The notes beneath the pieces were generated by a model that was not told the origin of the DNA, did no database searches, and saw nothing but the letters and a program-made list of their open reading frames with translations. A DNA stretch of 64,000 bases from an uncultured Collinsella sp. (lineage in GTDB: Bacteria > Actinomycetota > Coriobacteriia > Coriobacteriales > Coriobacteriaceae), in the NCBI GenBank assembly GCA_902494555.1, contig CABUTR010000010.1, positions 1-64,000 of the forward strand, in the 5' to 3' direction. Below, one piece after another: positions 35,284-44,273 of the stretch. The translations under genes and the position numbers were made by a program. The number at the start of each line of letters is the position of its first letter. The first letter of the stretch is position 1.

Positions 35284-36213
35284 CTAAGCAGCGAGATCTG
35301 ATGCGTCCTGGTAGGACGCCATAGGACGGGTAGCGCCCGCGACCGTGGTTACCAGATCGCGAACGCGGGAGAACGTGGCAGTAACCACCTCGTTGGCACG
35401 GCTGTAGTCGACATCGCGCTCGTAGAGCGAAACAAGCGCACGGCCCATGCCGTAGGTGCCCGCGGCAGCAGTGAGCGCCTTGACGGCAAACCCAATATGC
35501 GGCGTCTGTTTGACGAGTGCGCGAGTGACCGCGCGGATCACAAGACCGCCGGCAAGCACGCCCGCGACCTCGTAGCCGCGCTCAGGCTTAATGCCGCGTC
35601 CAAAGACGGCAGCGAGCTCAAAGAGCATGCCCACCTGCGCCAGCGCCATAACGGGATAATCGGCGCCTGGCAAAAACACCAGTGCACCGGTCGCCATATT
35701 GGTGAGCGCGCACGAGGTGATGATACGATTGGCCGCCGCGATGCGCATGAAGGCAAAGTTCGCCGCAAAAGCCGTTTCCTTGTCGGTGCGGTCGAGAATC
35801 CAGCGGGCAAGCGTCTCGAGCAGATACGTCTTATCGGTTGCCGCGACAACGCCGAGCATGGGCGTGGACTCCTCGATAAACGGCACCTCCACAGCAGACT
35901 CGGCAAGCACGCACACGGGCGCGCCGGCGATCACGAGCTCCTGCACGGCACTCTCCAAGCGGTCGGAACCACACGAGAGCACCAGCACCACATCGGTATC
36001 GGTCTTTGGAGCAATTCGCTCCTCCCCCAGACGCTCGACGCGCACAATGCCCGAGGTCGTCTGCGGCACAAAGGCGTCACGCACCGTCTCGGCCAGAAAG
36101 CGCGAGGCGGACGAATCCAGATAGACCGAAACGCGCACCGGCGTATCGGAATCCTTCTTAACGGACACGCCCATCTTAAAAGCGCGGGTCAGCTTATCTA
36201 CGGGAATTTTCAT
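35284..36213 (-). CDS. DUF697-like membrane-associated protein, function unknown
   Basis: I recognise only a resemblance to the DUF697/YcjF-type C-terminal region. The first 130 residues look like a Rossmann or GTPase-like half (VVLVLSCGSDRLESAVQELV, then GAPVCVLAES), but no P-loop GxxxxGK[ST] is present. Residues about 145-275 are hydrophobic helices with small residues (RIITSCALTNMATGALVFLP, and GYEVAGVLAGGLVIRAVTRA). It lies between rodA and the radical SAM gene, 18 bases from rodA, so it is probably co-transcribed with the cell-shape genes. Confidence 0.75.
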   Translation of the reverse strand: MKIPVDKLTRAFKMGVSVKKDSDTPVRVSVYLDSSASRFLAETVRDAFVPQTTSGIVRVERLGEERIAPKTDTDVVLVLSCGSDRLESAVQELVIAGAPVCVLAESAVEVPFIEESTPMLGVVAATDKTYLLETLARWILDRTDKETAFAANFAFMRIAAANRIITSCALTNMATGALVFLPGADYPVMALAQVGMLFELAAVFGRGIKPERGYEVAGVLAGGLVIRAVTRALVKQTPHIGFAVKALTAAAGTYGMGRALVSLYERDVDYSRANEVVTATFSRVRDLVTTVAGATRPMASYQDASDLAA

Positions 36214-36231
36214 AGCAAACCCCTCCAGCGG

Positions 36232-37458
36232 TTACGCGGCGCCCGAACGATGCCGCCATATGGATTGTACGATACCCACCGTCAGCAGCTGAATCATCAT
36301 CGAAGACGAACCGAAGCTAATAAACGGTAGCGGAATACCGGTAATCGGCATCATGCCGATGCACATGCCGATGTTTTCGAAGGTCTGGAACGCCCACATG
36401 CCAACGATGCCCACACACGAAAGACGCAAAAACAGCGACTCACACTTAAAGGCGACGCGAATCGTCGAAAAGATCAACAGCACGTAGAGGCACAGGAGCA
36501 AAAAGGAACCGCAAAAGCCAAAGGTCTCGGACAGGAAGGCGAAGACGAAGTCGGTGTGGAACTCAGGCAGAAAGCCGCCGGCCGACTGCGTCGCATGGCC
36601 CAAACCCTTACCAAAGAAGCCGCCCGAGCCAACGGCGATAAGCGACTGCTGCAGGTTGTAGGCATCGTCCGAATCGGCATTATCGGGGTCGATAAAGACC
36701 GTCAGACGGTTCATCTGATACTGCTTGATGAGCACATCGTGGCCGAGCAACGAATCAAAGACCGAATCGAGCGCCAGGACGAGGGCCACCAGGCCCACGA
36801 GCAGGGCCAGGGTCGACAGCACCCATTCGCGGCGTGCACCGCTCATGCAGATGACGATGGCACCCGAGACCAGCACGACCAGCCCCGAGCCCAGGTCGCC
36901 CATGGCGACGACGGCCAAAAACGGGATGGACAGCATACCGCAGAGCTTGACGTAGTCGCGAACGGTATCGATGCGGCCGTTGTATTGCGAGCCAAGCGTG
37001 GCGATAAAGAAGATGGTGATAAGCTTGGCAAGCTCAACGGGCTGGAATGTCAAGCCGATACCGGGAATCTTGATCCAGCCCGTCATGCCCAGACCACCCG
37101 TATAGGACAGGCCCGGAATCTTGGGCGAGAAGATCACGATCAGGTCGATGACGAGCAGCGCCGTCGAGAAGTTGGAGATGCCGCGCAGGTCGGTACGCCA
37201 GACCAGCACCGCCAGCACCGCCCCGATACCAATTCCCAGCAGGTGACGCGAGAACGAGGCATCGGCCTTAAACTGCGAGGCCGACCAGATAATGATGGCA
37301 CCATAGGCGACGAGCGCCACTGTAGCCACGAGCACACCGATATGCACCTTTTGGCGAAACGTGCCGCGCGAAGCCGAAAGTTGCTTGTTGACGCGGTCCA
37401 GGCTGCTGCGAGAGCCGGTCTTGGTTGAACGGAACAGATCCGCCGGAGAAAAATCCAT
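36232..37458 (-). CDS. rodA: RodA (SEDS peptidoglycan glycosyltransferase)
   Basis: Polymerises lipid II for cell elongation. The 408-residue protein has about ten membrane segments and SEDS motifs: LTFQPVELAKLITIFFIATL, FLPEFHTDFVFAFLSETFGF, and the C-terminal GMMPITGIPLPFISFGSSSM. A 30-residue soluble N-terminal part precedes the first segment. AGGAGG lies six bases before ATG 37458. It follows mrdA, its transpeptidase partner, by ten bases. Confidence 0.97.
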   Translation of the reverse strand: MDFSPADLFRSTKTGSRSSLDRVNKQLSASRGTFRQKVHIGVLVATVALVAYGAIIIWSASQFKADASFSRHLLGIGIGAVLAVLVWRTDLRGISNFSTALLVIDLIVIFSPKIPGLSYTGGLGMTGWIKIPGIGLTFQPVELAKLITIFFIATLGSQYNGRIDTVRDYVKLCGMLSIPFLAVVAMGDLGSGLVVLVSGAIVICMSGARREWVLSTLALLVGLVALVLALDSVFDSLLGHDVLIKQYQMNRLTVFIDPDNADSDDAYNLQQSLIAVGSGGFFGKGLGHATQSAGGFLPEFHTDFVFAFLSETFGFCGSFLLLCLYVLLIFSTIRVAFKCESLFLRLSCVGIVGMWAFQTFENIGMCIGMMPITGIPLPFISFGSSSMMIQLLTVGIVQSIWRHRSGAA

Positions 37459-37467
37459 CGCAACCTC

Positions 37468-39537
37468 CTATCGAACCGAAGAATCGCCCGAGGCCGAAGA
37501 GGTATCGGGCTCGTCATAAATCACGCCGAGCACGTCGCGCACGACATGCATCGCGGTATCTGAGCCACCGCCGCCCTGCTCCAGGACAGTAGCGATGACA
37601 TACTTGGGATCATCGGCCGGTGCATAGGCGCAGAACCACGCGTATTCGTCCTCGCCGCTTTTCTCGCCCGTGCCCGACTTGCCGTATACCTGCGGCGTCA
37701 GGGTGCCAAAGTGAGCCGCCAGGGACGTCGATGCCGTGTAAATCACGTCGTGCATGCCGTTGCGAACAAGAGTCAAATCCGAATCGCTGTTGATCTTGGC
37801 CTCCAGGCGCTTCTTCTTGCCCTTGCCATTGTACTTATAGGCATCGCCGTCGCCATCGCGCGACACGGCAGACAAAAATACGTGAGGCACGTACTGTTTG
37901 CCGCCGTTGGCAAGACCCATATAGGCGCACGCCATCTGCAGGGGCGTCACCAGGATGTCGCCCTGGCCGATAGCAATGTTGGTCATATCGCCGGCATTCC
38001 ACTTGCGGTCCTCGGCAGAGGCGTCGGTGAAGTATGACTCTTTCCACTCGGCATCGGGAATACGACCCGCGCCCTCACTCGGCAGATCGATACCGCAGGT
38101 CTTGCCTAGGCCCCAGCGACGAAAGACCTCCTGCAGGCCCTCGGGATGTTGCTCGTCATAAAAGAACGCCTTGCCCATGTCGTAGAAGACGGGGTCGCAC
38201 GAGTTGGCGATACCCGACTGCAGCGTCATGGTGCCGTGGCCAGACGTCAGCCAGCAGCGCTTGCCCCAAGCCTTGCCCAGACCCGTCCAATAACCCGTGC
38301 AGTTGGTTGTCTGCGTTGAAGTGTAGGTTCCAAACTCAAGACCGGCCAGTGCCGAGAGCGGCTTGATGGTCGAGGCCGACATGTACTGTCCGCTAATGGC
38401 GCGGTTGAGCAGCGGGTGCGAACCCTTGTTATCATTGAGCTCGGTCCACACGTCATTTGAGACGCCGCCGATAAAGACGGACGGATCGAACTTGGGCTCG
38501 CTCGCCATGCCCAGGATCTCGCCATTGTTGGGATCGAGACACACCACAGCGCCGTTGCCGGCATTGCTGTAGCCAGTGGTCTTGGCAAGCTCGATGGCGC
38601 TCGCCAGCGCCGTCTCACAGGCCTGTTGGATCTTAAGGTCGAGCGTGAGCTTAATGTCGGAGCCGGCCTTCGCGGGCACTGCACCGGCCTGACCGGTCAC
38701 ATTGCCCGAGGCATCGACCTTGACGGTCTGCTCGCCACGAATACCCTGCAGCAGATTTTCGTAGTAGCTCTCAACGCCCGCCTGGCCCACGATATCGCCC
38801 GACTGGTACGTGATCTTGCCAGCAGAAGCATCATCATCGCCAGAGGTTTTCTTATTCTGGGCCTCGAGCTGCTCGGAGGTAATGGTGCCGGTATAGCCCA
38901 AGATATGGCATGCCGTCTCGCCATATGGATACTGGCGCTCGGTACGCTCGGCAATCTTGACGCCCGGGAACTCGCCGGCATGCTCCTGAATATAGGCAAC
39001 CGTGGAGCGACGGACGTCCGTCGCGATGGTATGCAGGCTCTGAGCGCCCTCTGTATTGTCCTGAATATTACGAAGGACCGCCACGTAAGGCATTCCAAGC
39101 ACGTTGGCAAGATGGCGAACCAGAACCTCATCCTCGGCAAGGTCGCGGTAGGCCACGACAGCAAGTGAGGGACGGTTCTGGACAAGCGCCACGCCATTGC
39201 GGTCGAGGATGCGACCGCGCACAGCGGGTGTTGTAACGGTGCGAGTCTGATTACTATTGGCCTGCTTCTCGTAATAGTCCGATGAGACCATCTGCATGCC
39301 CCACAGCTTGACGGCAAGCGCCGCAAACATCGCGCCCACACCCGTGGTGAGGATGGAAAAGCGGCCCTTAAAGGCGGTCGACGCGGTATTGCCCTCGCCC
39401 TCGGTGGCGCGCGGGGCCGTTCCATGCTGCGTATCGTAGGTAAAACGGGAATCGCCACGACGCATGACGACCAGCGCGACCACGATGGCCACAACCAGCA
39501 CGATACCGGCGATAATAACCGTCATCTGGGAAGACAT
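37468..39537 (-). CDS. mrdA: Penicillin-binding protein 2 (elongation transpeptidase)
   Basis: Class B PBP cross-linking peptidoglycan with RodA. The 689-residue protein has one N-terminal anchor (about 4-26) and a second hydrophobic stretch near 60. The PBP dimerisation region follows with TPAVRGRILDRNGVALVQNR. The transpeptidase motifs are STIK in YMSASTIKPLSALAG, SCD in IANSCDPVFYDMG, and KSGTGEKSG. SCD and KSGT are variants of SxN and KTG; an SxD form is typical of this PBP2 branch. GGGAGG lies seven bases before ATG 39537. Confidence 0.96.
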   Translation of the reverse strand: MSSQMTVIIAGIVLVVAIVVALVVMRRGDSRFTYDTQHGTAPRATEGEGNTASTAFKGRFSILTTGVGAMFAALAVKLWGMQMVSSDYYEKQANSNQTRTVTTPAVRGRILDRNGVALVQNRPSLAVVAYRDLAEDEVLVRHLANVLGMPYVAVLRNIQDNTEGAQSLHTIATDVRRSTVAYIQEHAGEFPGVKIAERTERQYPYGETACHILGYTGTITSEQLEAQNKKTSGDDDASAGKITYQSGDIVGQAGVESYYENLLQGIRGEQTVKVDASGNVTGQAGAVPAKAGSDIKLTLDLKIQQACETALASAIELAKTTGYSNAGNGAVVCLDPNNGEILGMASEPKFDPSVFIGGVSNDVWTELNDNKGSHPLLNRAISGQYMSASTIKPLSALAGLEFGTYTSTQTTNCTGYWTGLGKAWGKRCWLTSGHGTMTLQSGIANSCDPVFYDMGKAFFYDEQHPEGLQEVFRRWGLGKTCGIDLPSEGAGRIPDAEWKESYFTDASAEDRKWNAGDMTNIAIGQGDILVTPLQMACAYMGLANGGKQYVPHVFLSAVSRDGDGDAYKYNGKGKKKRLEAKINSDSDLTLVRNGMHDVIYTASTSLAAHFGTLTPQVYGKSGTGEKSGEDEYAWFCAYAPADDPKYVIATVLEQGGGGSDTAMHVVRDVLGVIYDEPDTSSASGDSSVR

Positions 39538-39550
39538 CTACGGGCCTCCC

Positions 39551-40117
39551 CTATTTGAGCTTGCGGGTCTTGGGCTTAAAGCGCATACCCGTCTGGCGTC
39601 CGCCACGTGCGGAGAATCCATAGCCGGACTGCGGCACGACGCCGGACATCAAAAACGGAATGGCAACCAGACCCGTCAGGATCGAAGACGGCAACGCATG
39701 CCCAAAGATCGCCACGACAAAGCTCGTCTCCAAACCCATAAACAGCAAGATGATGCTGTAGATCACATTAATGACGAGCGCAAAGGCGCCCACGGTGATG
39801 CCGCGCGCACTCGGGGTACCGCCCGTCTGACCGACGGCGCTGTGCACCAGGGCAAAAGAGCCCACGGTCAGCAGGAGCGACATAACGCCCACCGGCACGG
39901 CAGCGGACAGGTCATAAAACAAGCCGCTGCAAAAACCGCACACGACGGCACGGGTCGGGTCGCCCGAGAACACGCTTAGGCACACCAGGATAATCATGAA
40001 GTTGACGCGACCGCCCGCAATGGAGATCTGCGGTGCCAGGCCTGCCTGCAGCAGCACGCACACGATGGCGGCGATCACAAACGTACGGGAGCTCATCCCC
40101 TGCTCGTGTAGATCCAT
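39551..40117 (-). CDS. mreD: Rod shape-determining protein MreD
   Basis: Integral membrane protein of the elongasome. About 188 residues with five to six membrane segments (for example LQAGLAPQISIAGGRVNFMI and VGVMSLLLTVGSFALVHSAV) and a basic, Arg/Lys-rich C-terminal tail. ATG 40117 has GGGGG seven bases upstream; ATG 40123 is nearer the mreC stop and also possible. Identified by hydrophobicity and by position between mreC and mrdA. Confidence 0.9.
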   Translation of the reverse strand: MDLHEQGMSSRTFVIAAIVCVLLQAGLAPQISIAGGRVNFMIILVCLSVFSGDPTRAVVCGFCSGLFYDLSAAVPVGVMSLLLTVGSFALVHSAVGQTGGTPSARGITVGAFALVINVIYSIILLFMGLETSFVVAIFGHALPSSILTGLVAIPFLMSGVVPQSGYGFSARGGRQTGMRFKPKTRKLK

Positions 40118-40128
40118 GGACATGCCCC

Positions 40129-41127
40129 CTATTCGCTCGAGCCAGAATCGGTCGTCTCGGACGTGTCGGAACTGTCATCCGAGCTCTCGTCCTTCGTCTT
40201 GGTCGCAGCATCGCGCGACGTTCCCTGCGGCGTGCTGTTGGCCGTGCTCACGTCCTCATCCGAGGCCGACTGTTCGTCGGTCAGCGAGGTGATGACCAGC
40301 ACTTCCTCGTTGTTCTCGGCCGTGGTCTGAGCGCGCACCACAATGGTGTAGTACACGTCGTTTGCCGATTTCTCAACCGACGAGACGGTGCCGAGCGGTA
40401 GACCCTTGGGGAACACGCCACCGATGCCCGAGGTCACGATGATGTCGCCAACCTTAACATCGGAGTCGACGCTCACGTACTCAAGACGCAGCGTGCCGTC
40501 AGCCTGACCCTGCAGCATGCCCTGGGCGCGCGTGTCCTGCACCATAGCCGACACGCCCGAGTTCTCGTCGCCAATCAGGCGCACGGTGGACGTTTTGGCC
40601 GAGACTTCGATGATCTGGCCGATAACACCGGCCGAACTCGTCACAGGCATGTTGATGGTAAGCCCGTCGGCAGAACCCTTATCAATCGTGACGGTCGAGG
40701 TCCAGGCATCGCCCGAGGCACCAACGATACGAGCTGCGGTCGATTTGAGGTTGTAGGTCGACTGCAGGCCGACCAGCCCCTCCAGACGCTCAGCGGTCTT
40801 TTGAGCCTCGGAGAGCTCAGCAACCTTAGAGGTCAGTTCCTCGTTTTGTTTTTTGAGCTCGTCGAGCGTGTCCTGCGACGCCGTAAGGTTAGAGAACACG
40901 TTGCCGATCGCATTGAAGGGAGCCGCCACAGCCGAACCCACAAAGCGCACCGGCGAGGTAATCGTCGTTACGCCCGAACGCACGGCATGAATCGGTCCTG
41001 CCTCGCCCTCGCGGATGTAAAACGTGAGCAGCAGCACCGAAATCAGGCTGAAAACAATCAACGGGCGCATACCCGTTGATTGTCGCTTGGTATTCAGATT
41101 TGTGGAGAAACCCGAAGATCGTGCCAA
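40129..41127 (-). CDS. mreC: Rod shape-determining protein MreC
   Basis: Extracytoplasmic scaffold linking MreB and PBP2. The 332-residue protein has an N-terminal membrane helix (about 18-37) and a coiled coil (about 75-115, with LDELKKQNEELTSKVAELSE). The MreC beta-barrel domain has RIVGASGDAWTSTVTIDKGS, then DGLTINMPV and VGDIIVTSGIGGVFPKGLPL. The tail of about 60 residues is Ser/Thr/Asp-rich and probably disordered. The start is TTG 41127 with AAGGTGGA six bases upstream. Confidence 0.95.
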   Translation of the reverse strand: MARSSGFSTNLNTKRQSTGMRPLIVFSLISVLLLTFYIREGEAGPIHAVRSGVTTITSPVRFVGSAVAAPFNAIGNVFSNLTASQDTLDELKKQNEELTSKVAELSEAQKTAERLEGLVGLQSTYNLKSTAARIVGASGDAWTSTVTIDKGSADGLTINMPVTSSAGVIGQIIEVSAKTSTVRLIGDENSGVSAMVQDTRAQGMLQGQADGTLRLEYVSVDSDVKVGDIIVTSGIGGVFPKGLPLGTVSSVEKSANDVYYTIVVRAQTTAENNEEVLVITSLTDEQSASDEDVSTANSTPQGTSRDAATKTKDESSDDSSDTSETTDSGSSE

Positions 41128-41148
41128 ATGGAATCCACCTTTTGGAAA

Positions 41149-42192
41149 TTAAGCATTGGTCTGGACGAAGCCGCCATCAAACGCATTGGCCTCGAGCACG
41201 CGGGCGCAGCCGTTAACGACGTTATCGAGCGCCGTAGGACTGACGTTGACCGAAACGCCGGTCTCATCGCGCAGGCGCACGTCGAGACCGCGCAGCAGCG
41301 CGCCGCCACCGGTCAGCAAAATGCCGTAGTACATAAGGTCAGAGGCAAGATCGGGAGGCGTAGCGTCGAGTGCGTCCTTGACGGCCTTGGCCATCTCGTC
41401 GAGCGGCTTGTTGAGCGCGCGACGAATCTCCTCGCTCTCGATGCGCACGGTCTTGGGCAGACCCGTGATCACGTCGCGGCCGTTGACCTCGACGTCGAGC
41501 TCGTCCTTGAGCGGCACGGCGGAGCCGACCTTGATCTTGATGTCCTCTGCCGTACGCTCGCCGATGGCCAAGTTGTAGGCATCACGAACGTGCGTGAGGA
41601 TGGCCTGATCGAACTCGTCGCCGGCAATACGGATGGACTGCGAGACGACGATGCCACCCATAGCGATAACGGCAACCTCGGTGGTACCGCCACCGATGTC
41701 GATGACCATGGAGCCGGTGGGTTCCTCGACGGGCAGATCGGCGCCGATAGCGGCGGCCATGGGCTCCTCGATCAGGTAGGCCTGGCGAGCGCCAGCCTGG
41801 ATCGTGGCCTCAAAGACAGCACGCTTCTCGACCGACGTGACGCCGGAGGGAACGCAGACGACAACGCGCGGACGCGGGGTCCACGGATAGCGCTTCTCGG
41901 ACGCCTTGTCGATAAAGTAGCGAAGCATAGCCTCGGTAACATCGAAGTCGGCGATGACGCCGTCCTTCAGGGGACGAACGGCCACGATGTTGCCGGGCGT
42001 ACGGCCGAGCATGCGCTTTGCCTCGATACCGACCGCCAGGATGCGCTCGTCGTTCTTGTCGATGGCGACGACAGAGGGCTCGCGAATGACGATGCCCTTG
42101 CCGCGCACGGAGACAAGCGTATTTGCGGTGCCGAGGTCGATGGCAAGATCGCCCGCATAGCTACCGAAGAACATATCCATCAAAGAAAACAA
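41149..42192 (-). CDS. mreB: Rod shape-determining protein MreB
   Basis: Actin-like filament protein directing lateral wall synthesis. The 347-residue protein has the phosphate 1 segment LAIDLGTANTLVSVRGKGIV, the phosphate 2 segment SMVIDIGGGTTEVAVIAMGG and the adenosine segment GILLTGGGALLRGL. The start is TTG 42192 with AGGAG five bases upstream; the internal ATG 42180 would be too far from it. It leads mreB-mreC-mreD-mrdA-rodA. Confidence 0.97.
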   Translation of the reverse strand: MFSLMDMFFGSYAGDLAIDLGTANTLVSVRGKGIVIREPSVVAIDKNDERILAVGIEAKRMLGRTPGNIVAVRPLKDGVIADFDVTEAMLRYFIDKASEKRYPWTPRPRVVVCVPSGVTSVEKRAVFEATIQAGARQAYLIEEPMAAAIGADLPVEEPTGSMVIDIGGGTTEVAVIAMGGIVVSQSIRIAGDEFDQAILTHVRDAYNLAIGERTAEDIKIKVGSAVPLKDELDVEVNGRDVITGLPKTVRIESEEIRRALNKPLDEMAKAVKDALDATPPDLASDLMYYGILLTGGGALLRGLDVRLRDETGVSVNVSPTALDNVVNGCARVLEANAFDGGFVQTNA

Positions 42193-42249
42193 CGCAACTC
42201 CTGATGTGTTGGATGATTGCTGGAAAACTACTAGCTCATGATACTAGCG

Positions 42250-42300
42250 CAAGCCCGGCACCTCACTTGCGGTGAAGCGCCGGGCAAAGCTAAATCCCAT
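42250..42300 (-). promoter_or_regulatory. Hairpin and possible promoter upstream of mreB
   Basis: GCCCGGC...GCCGGGC with TTCAC/GTGAG inside forms a strong hairpin at about 42252-42286, with no U-run. TAGTAT (minus strand, about 42239-42244) follows and may be a -10 box. The hairpin could trim read-through from the TPR gene. Confidence 0.4.
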
Positions 42301-42307
42301 AAGGTCA

Positions 42308-43612
42308 CTACTGGTTGTCAGCAGCCGAGAAATCCATATCGAGCGAGGAAACGGCCCAGCCGATATGATTGTCGGAGCGCACGAATTTGACGGTGTACTC
42401 CTGCTCGCCGCCCTTGGACAGCGAAGCCTTGACCTTGGCGCTCGTCTCGGTCATGGACTGATCCATGCCCTCGACGGACACGGTGGCGCCCTGCGGAATC
42501 GAGGAGATGATCATCGACTTGGCGTCCTCGGACAGACTCGAGGCCAGGCAAGACTCGGCCTTTGCGGTGTCACCGTCGCCGGCAGCCTGGAACAGATCGG
42601 AAACGACAGACTCCTGGGACGGGAAGCCAAAGCCGCGCGTGTAGGCAAAGCCCAGACCGCCCACGGCGATCAAAATGAGCAGAAGCAGCACGATGAAGAC
42701 TTTGAGACCCGTGTGGCGGTGGCGACGACGGACCTTGGCCTGCTTACGATCCTGACGGTCCTGCTGGACCATCTCGGACTCGGACAGCGTAAAGAAGCCG
42801 GTGTCCGAGGGATCGGGCATAAACTGACCGGTCGCGCCCGTAGGATCGAGCGGATCGACGGCAGGAGCGTCCATCGAGGGCGCCGGAGCCGTGGCCATAG
42901 CCGTCTGGGCAGACAGCGCGGCAAGCGAATCGTGCACGCGGGCAAGCTCATCGGCCTGCTCGGAGGTGAGCTGGTAGATACCATCGGCAGTAGCGGCGTT
43001 AAAGGCGTCGAGTGCGTCGGAGGGACGGCCGGCGGCAGAAAGCGCCTGACCCATGCCGGCGTTGAGCGCACGCGTGTCGTCGCGGGGGCCGGCAAAGTCG
43101 ATAGCCGTACGGTAGGTCTCCACGGCATCCGCCGGACGGCCGAGCTTAATGAAGCAACGACCGAGCTCGCCGAGTGCGGCGGCAGGAGCCGGATTGGCGC
43201 CGTCGATGGCAGCCTGACGGAAAGCAGTACCCGCGTTGGCATAGTCGCCCGACTGGAACAGCGCGTTACCCAGGCCCAGATAGGCCTTGAACGGCGTGGC
43301 ATAAGAAGCGTCCTGCGTAGCGGCAGAGAACGCCTGAGCGGCCGTCGTGTAGTCGCCCACGGCGGCGAGTGCCTTGCCGCGGTTGGTGAGCAGCGCGCCG
43401 CGCTTGCCATAGGTGCCGTCGTTGAGGGCGGCGGCATAGGCCTCGGCGGCCTCGGCATACATGCCCAGGTGCATCAAGGCGTTGCCACGAAGGTGATCGG
43501 CCTCGCCCATAATCTCATCGGGAGTTTTTGCCGCCCCAAGCATCTGGGCTGCAGCGGAAAAATCACCCGCGCGGTAAGCGGCACGGCCCTGTTGGATCAG
43601 CTGGCTATTCAA
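42308..43612 (-). CDS. TPR-repeat protein with a single membrane helix
   Basis: Residues 1-235 form tetratricopeptide-type repeats (AAYRAGDFSAAAQML, then ALMHLGMYAEAAEAYAAAL, ALAAVGDYTTAAQAFSAAT and ALFQSGDYANAGTAFRQAA). A Pro/Ala-rich linker follows, then a very basic stretch (about 285-303) and one membrane helix (303-323). The last 110 residues would lie outside the cell and resemble DUF4878-like lumazine-type domains only loosely. No function is assigned. It sits between a cyclophilin gene and mreB, 11 bases after the former. Confidence 0.8.
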   Translation of the reverse strand: MNSQLIQQGRAAYRAGDFSAAAQMLGAAKTPDEIMGEADHLRGNALMHLGMYAEAAEAYAAALNDGTYGKRGALLTNRGKALAAVGDYTTAAQAFSAATQDASYATPFKAYLGLGNALFQSGDYANAGTAFRQAAIDGANPAPAAALGELGRCFIKLGRPADAVETYRTAIDFAGPRDDTRALNAGMGQALSAAGRPSDALDAFNAATADGIYQLTSEQADELARVHDSLAALSAQTAMATAPAPSMDAPAVDPLDPTGATGQFMPDPSDTGFFTLSESEMVQQDRQDRKQAKVRRRHRHTGLKVFIVLLLLILIAVGGLGFAYTRGFGFPSQESVVSDLFQAAGDGDTAKAESCLASSLSEDAKSMIISSIPQGATVSVEGMDQSMTETSAKVKASLSKGGEQEYTVKFVRSDNHIGWAVSSLDMDFSAADNQ

Positions 43613-43623
43613 GGAAATCCCCT

Positions 43624-44166
43624 TTACTCGTGAACGATCTCGACATGGACGATCTCGTCGCCGGCACGCAGCTGCGAAATCACATCGAGACCCTCGACCG
43701 TGGTACCAAATACGGTGTAACCGGAATCGAGGTTATGCTGGGCACCCAAGCAGAAGTAGAACTGCGAACCCGCGGAATCGGGATCCATGGAGCGTGCCAT
43801 GGCAAGGGCACCATCGACATGGCTGTTGCGCGGATTGGTGGCAAACTCGCCCTTGATGCAGTAGCCGGGGCCACCGGTACCGGGCATGCCGTCGGGGCCC
43901 TCAAGACCGGCAGCGACGTCAGCGCCGGACATATCGCGGGTATTGGGGTCGCCGCCCTGAATGACAAAACCGGGCACATAGCGATGGAATTTAAGGCCAT
44001 CATAGAAACCCATCGTGGAAAGCTCGCAGAAGTTCGCGACATGAATGGGAGCGCCCTCACCGTCAAACTTGACCTTGATGGTACCCTTCGACGTCTCGAT
44101 AACGGCGCACTCGTCGCCGGCAAGCTGATACTCGGGCGTGTAGAGCTCTTTCTTAAAACCAAACAT
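43624..44166 (-). CDS. Cyclophilin-type peptidyl-prolyl isomerase
   Basis: Catalyses proline cis-trans isomerisation. The 180-residue protein has the cyclophilin core: GTIKVKFDGEGAPIHVANFC, GFYDGLKFHRYVPGFVIQGG, ALAMARSMDPDSAGSQFYFC and YTVFGTTVEGLDVI. No signal peptide is seen, so it acts in the cytoplasm. It has its own promoter upstream and probably heads the cyclophilin-TPR pair. Confidence 0.95.
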   Translation of the reverse strand: MFGFKKELYTPEYQLAGDECAVIETSKGTIKVKFDGEGAPIHVANFCELSTMGFYDGLKFHRYVPGFVIQGGDPNTRDMSGADVAAGLEGPDGMPGTGGPGYCIKGEFATNPRNSHVDGALAMARSMDPDSAGSQFYFCLGAQHNLDSGYTVFGTTVEGLDVISQLRAGDEIVHVEIVHE

Positions 44167-44205
44167 GTGGTTCCTTCCTCGTGCGTTTAAAGCATATTTG
44201 TACGA

Positions 44206-44235
44206 ATTGTAGCAATAAGCATGCGCTTACATCAA
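44206..44235 (-). promoter_or_regulatory. Promoter upstream of the cyclophilin gene
   Basis: TTGATG (minus strand, 44230-44235) and TACAAT (44206-44211) are spaced by 18 bases. The predicted start lies about 35 bases before the ATG at 44166. Confidence 0.75.
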
Positions 44236-44273
44236 TTGCGCACGTAGGTTATGCCGACTATGGCGAACTAATT

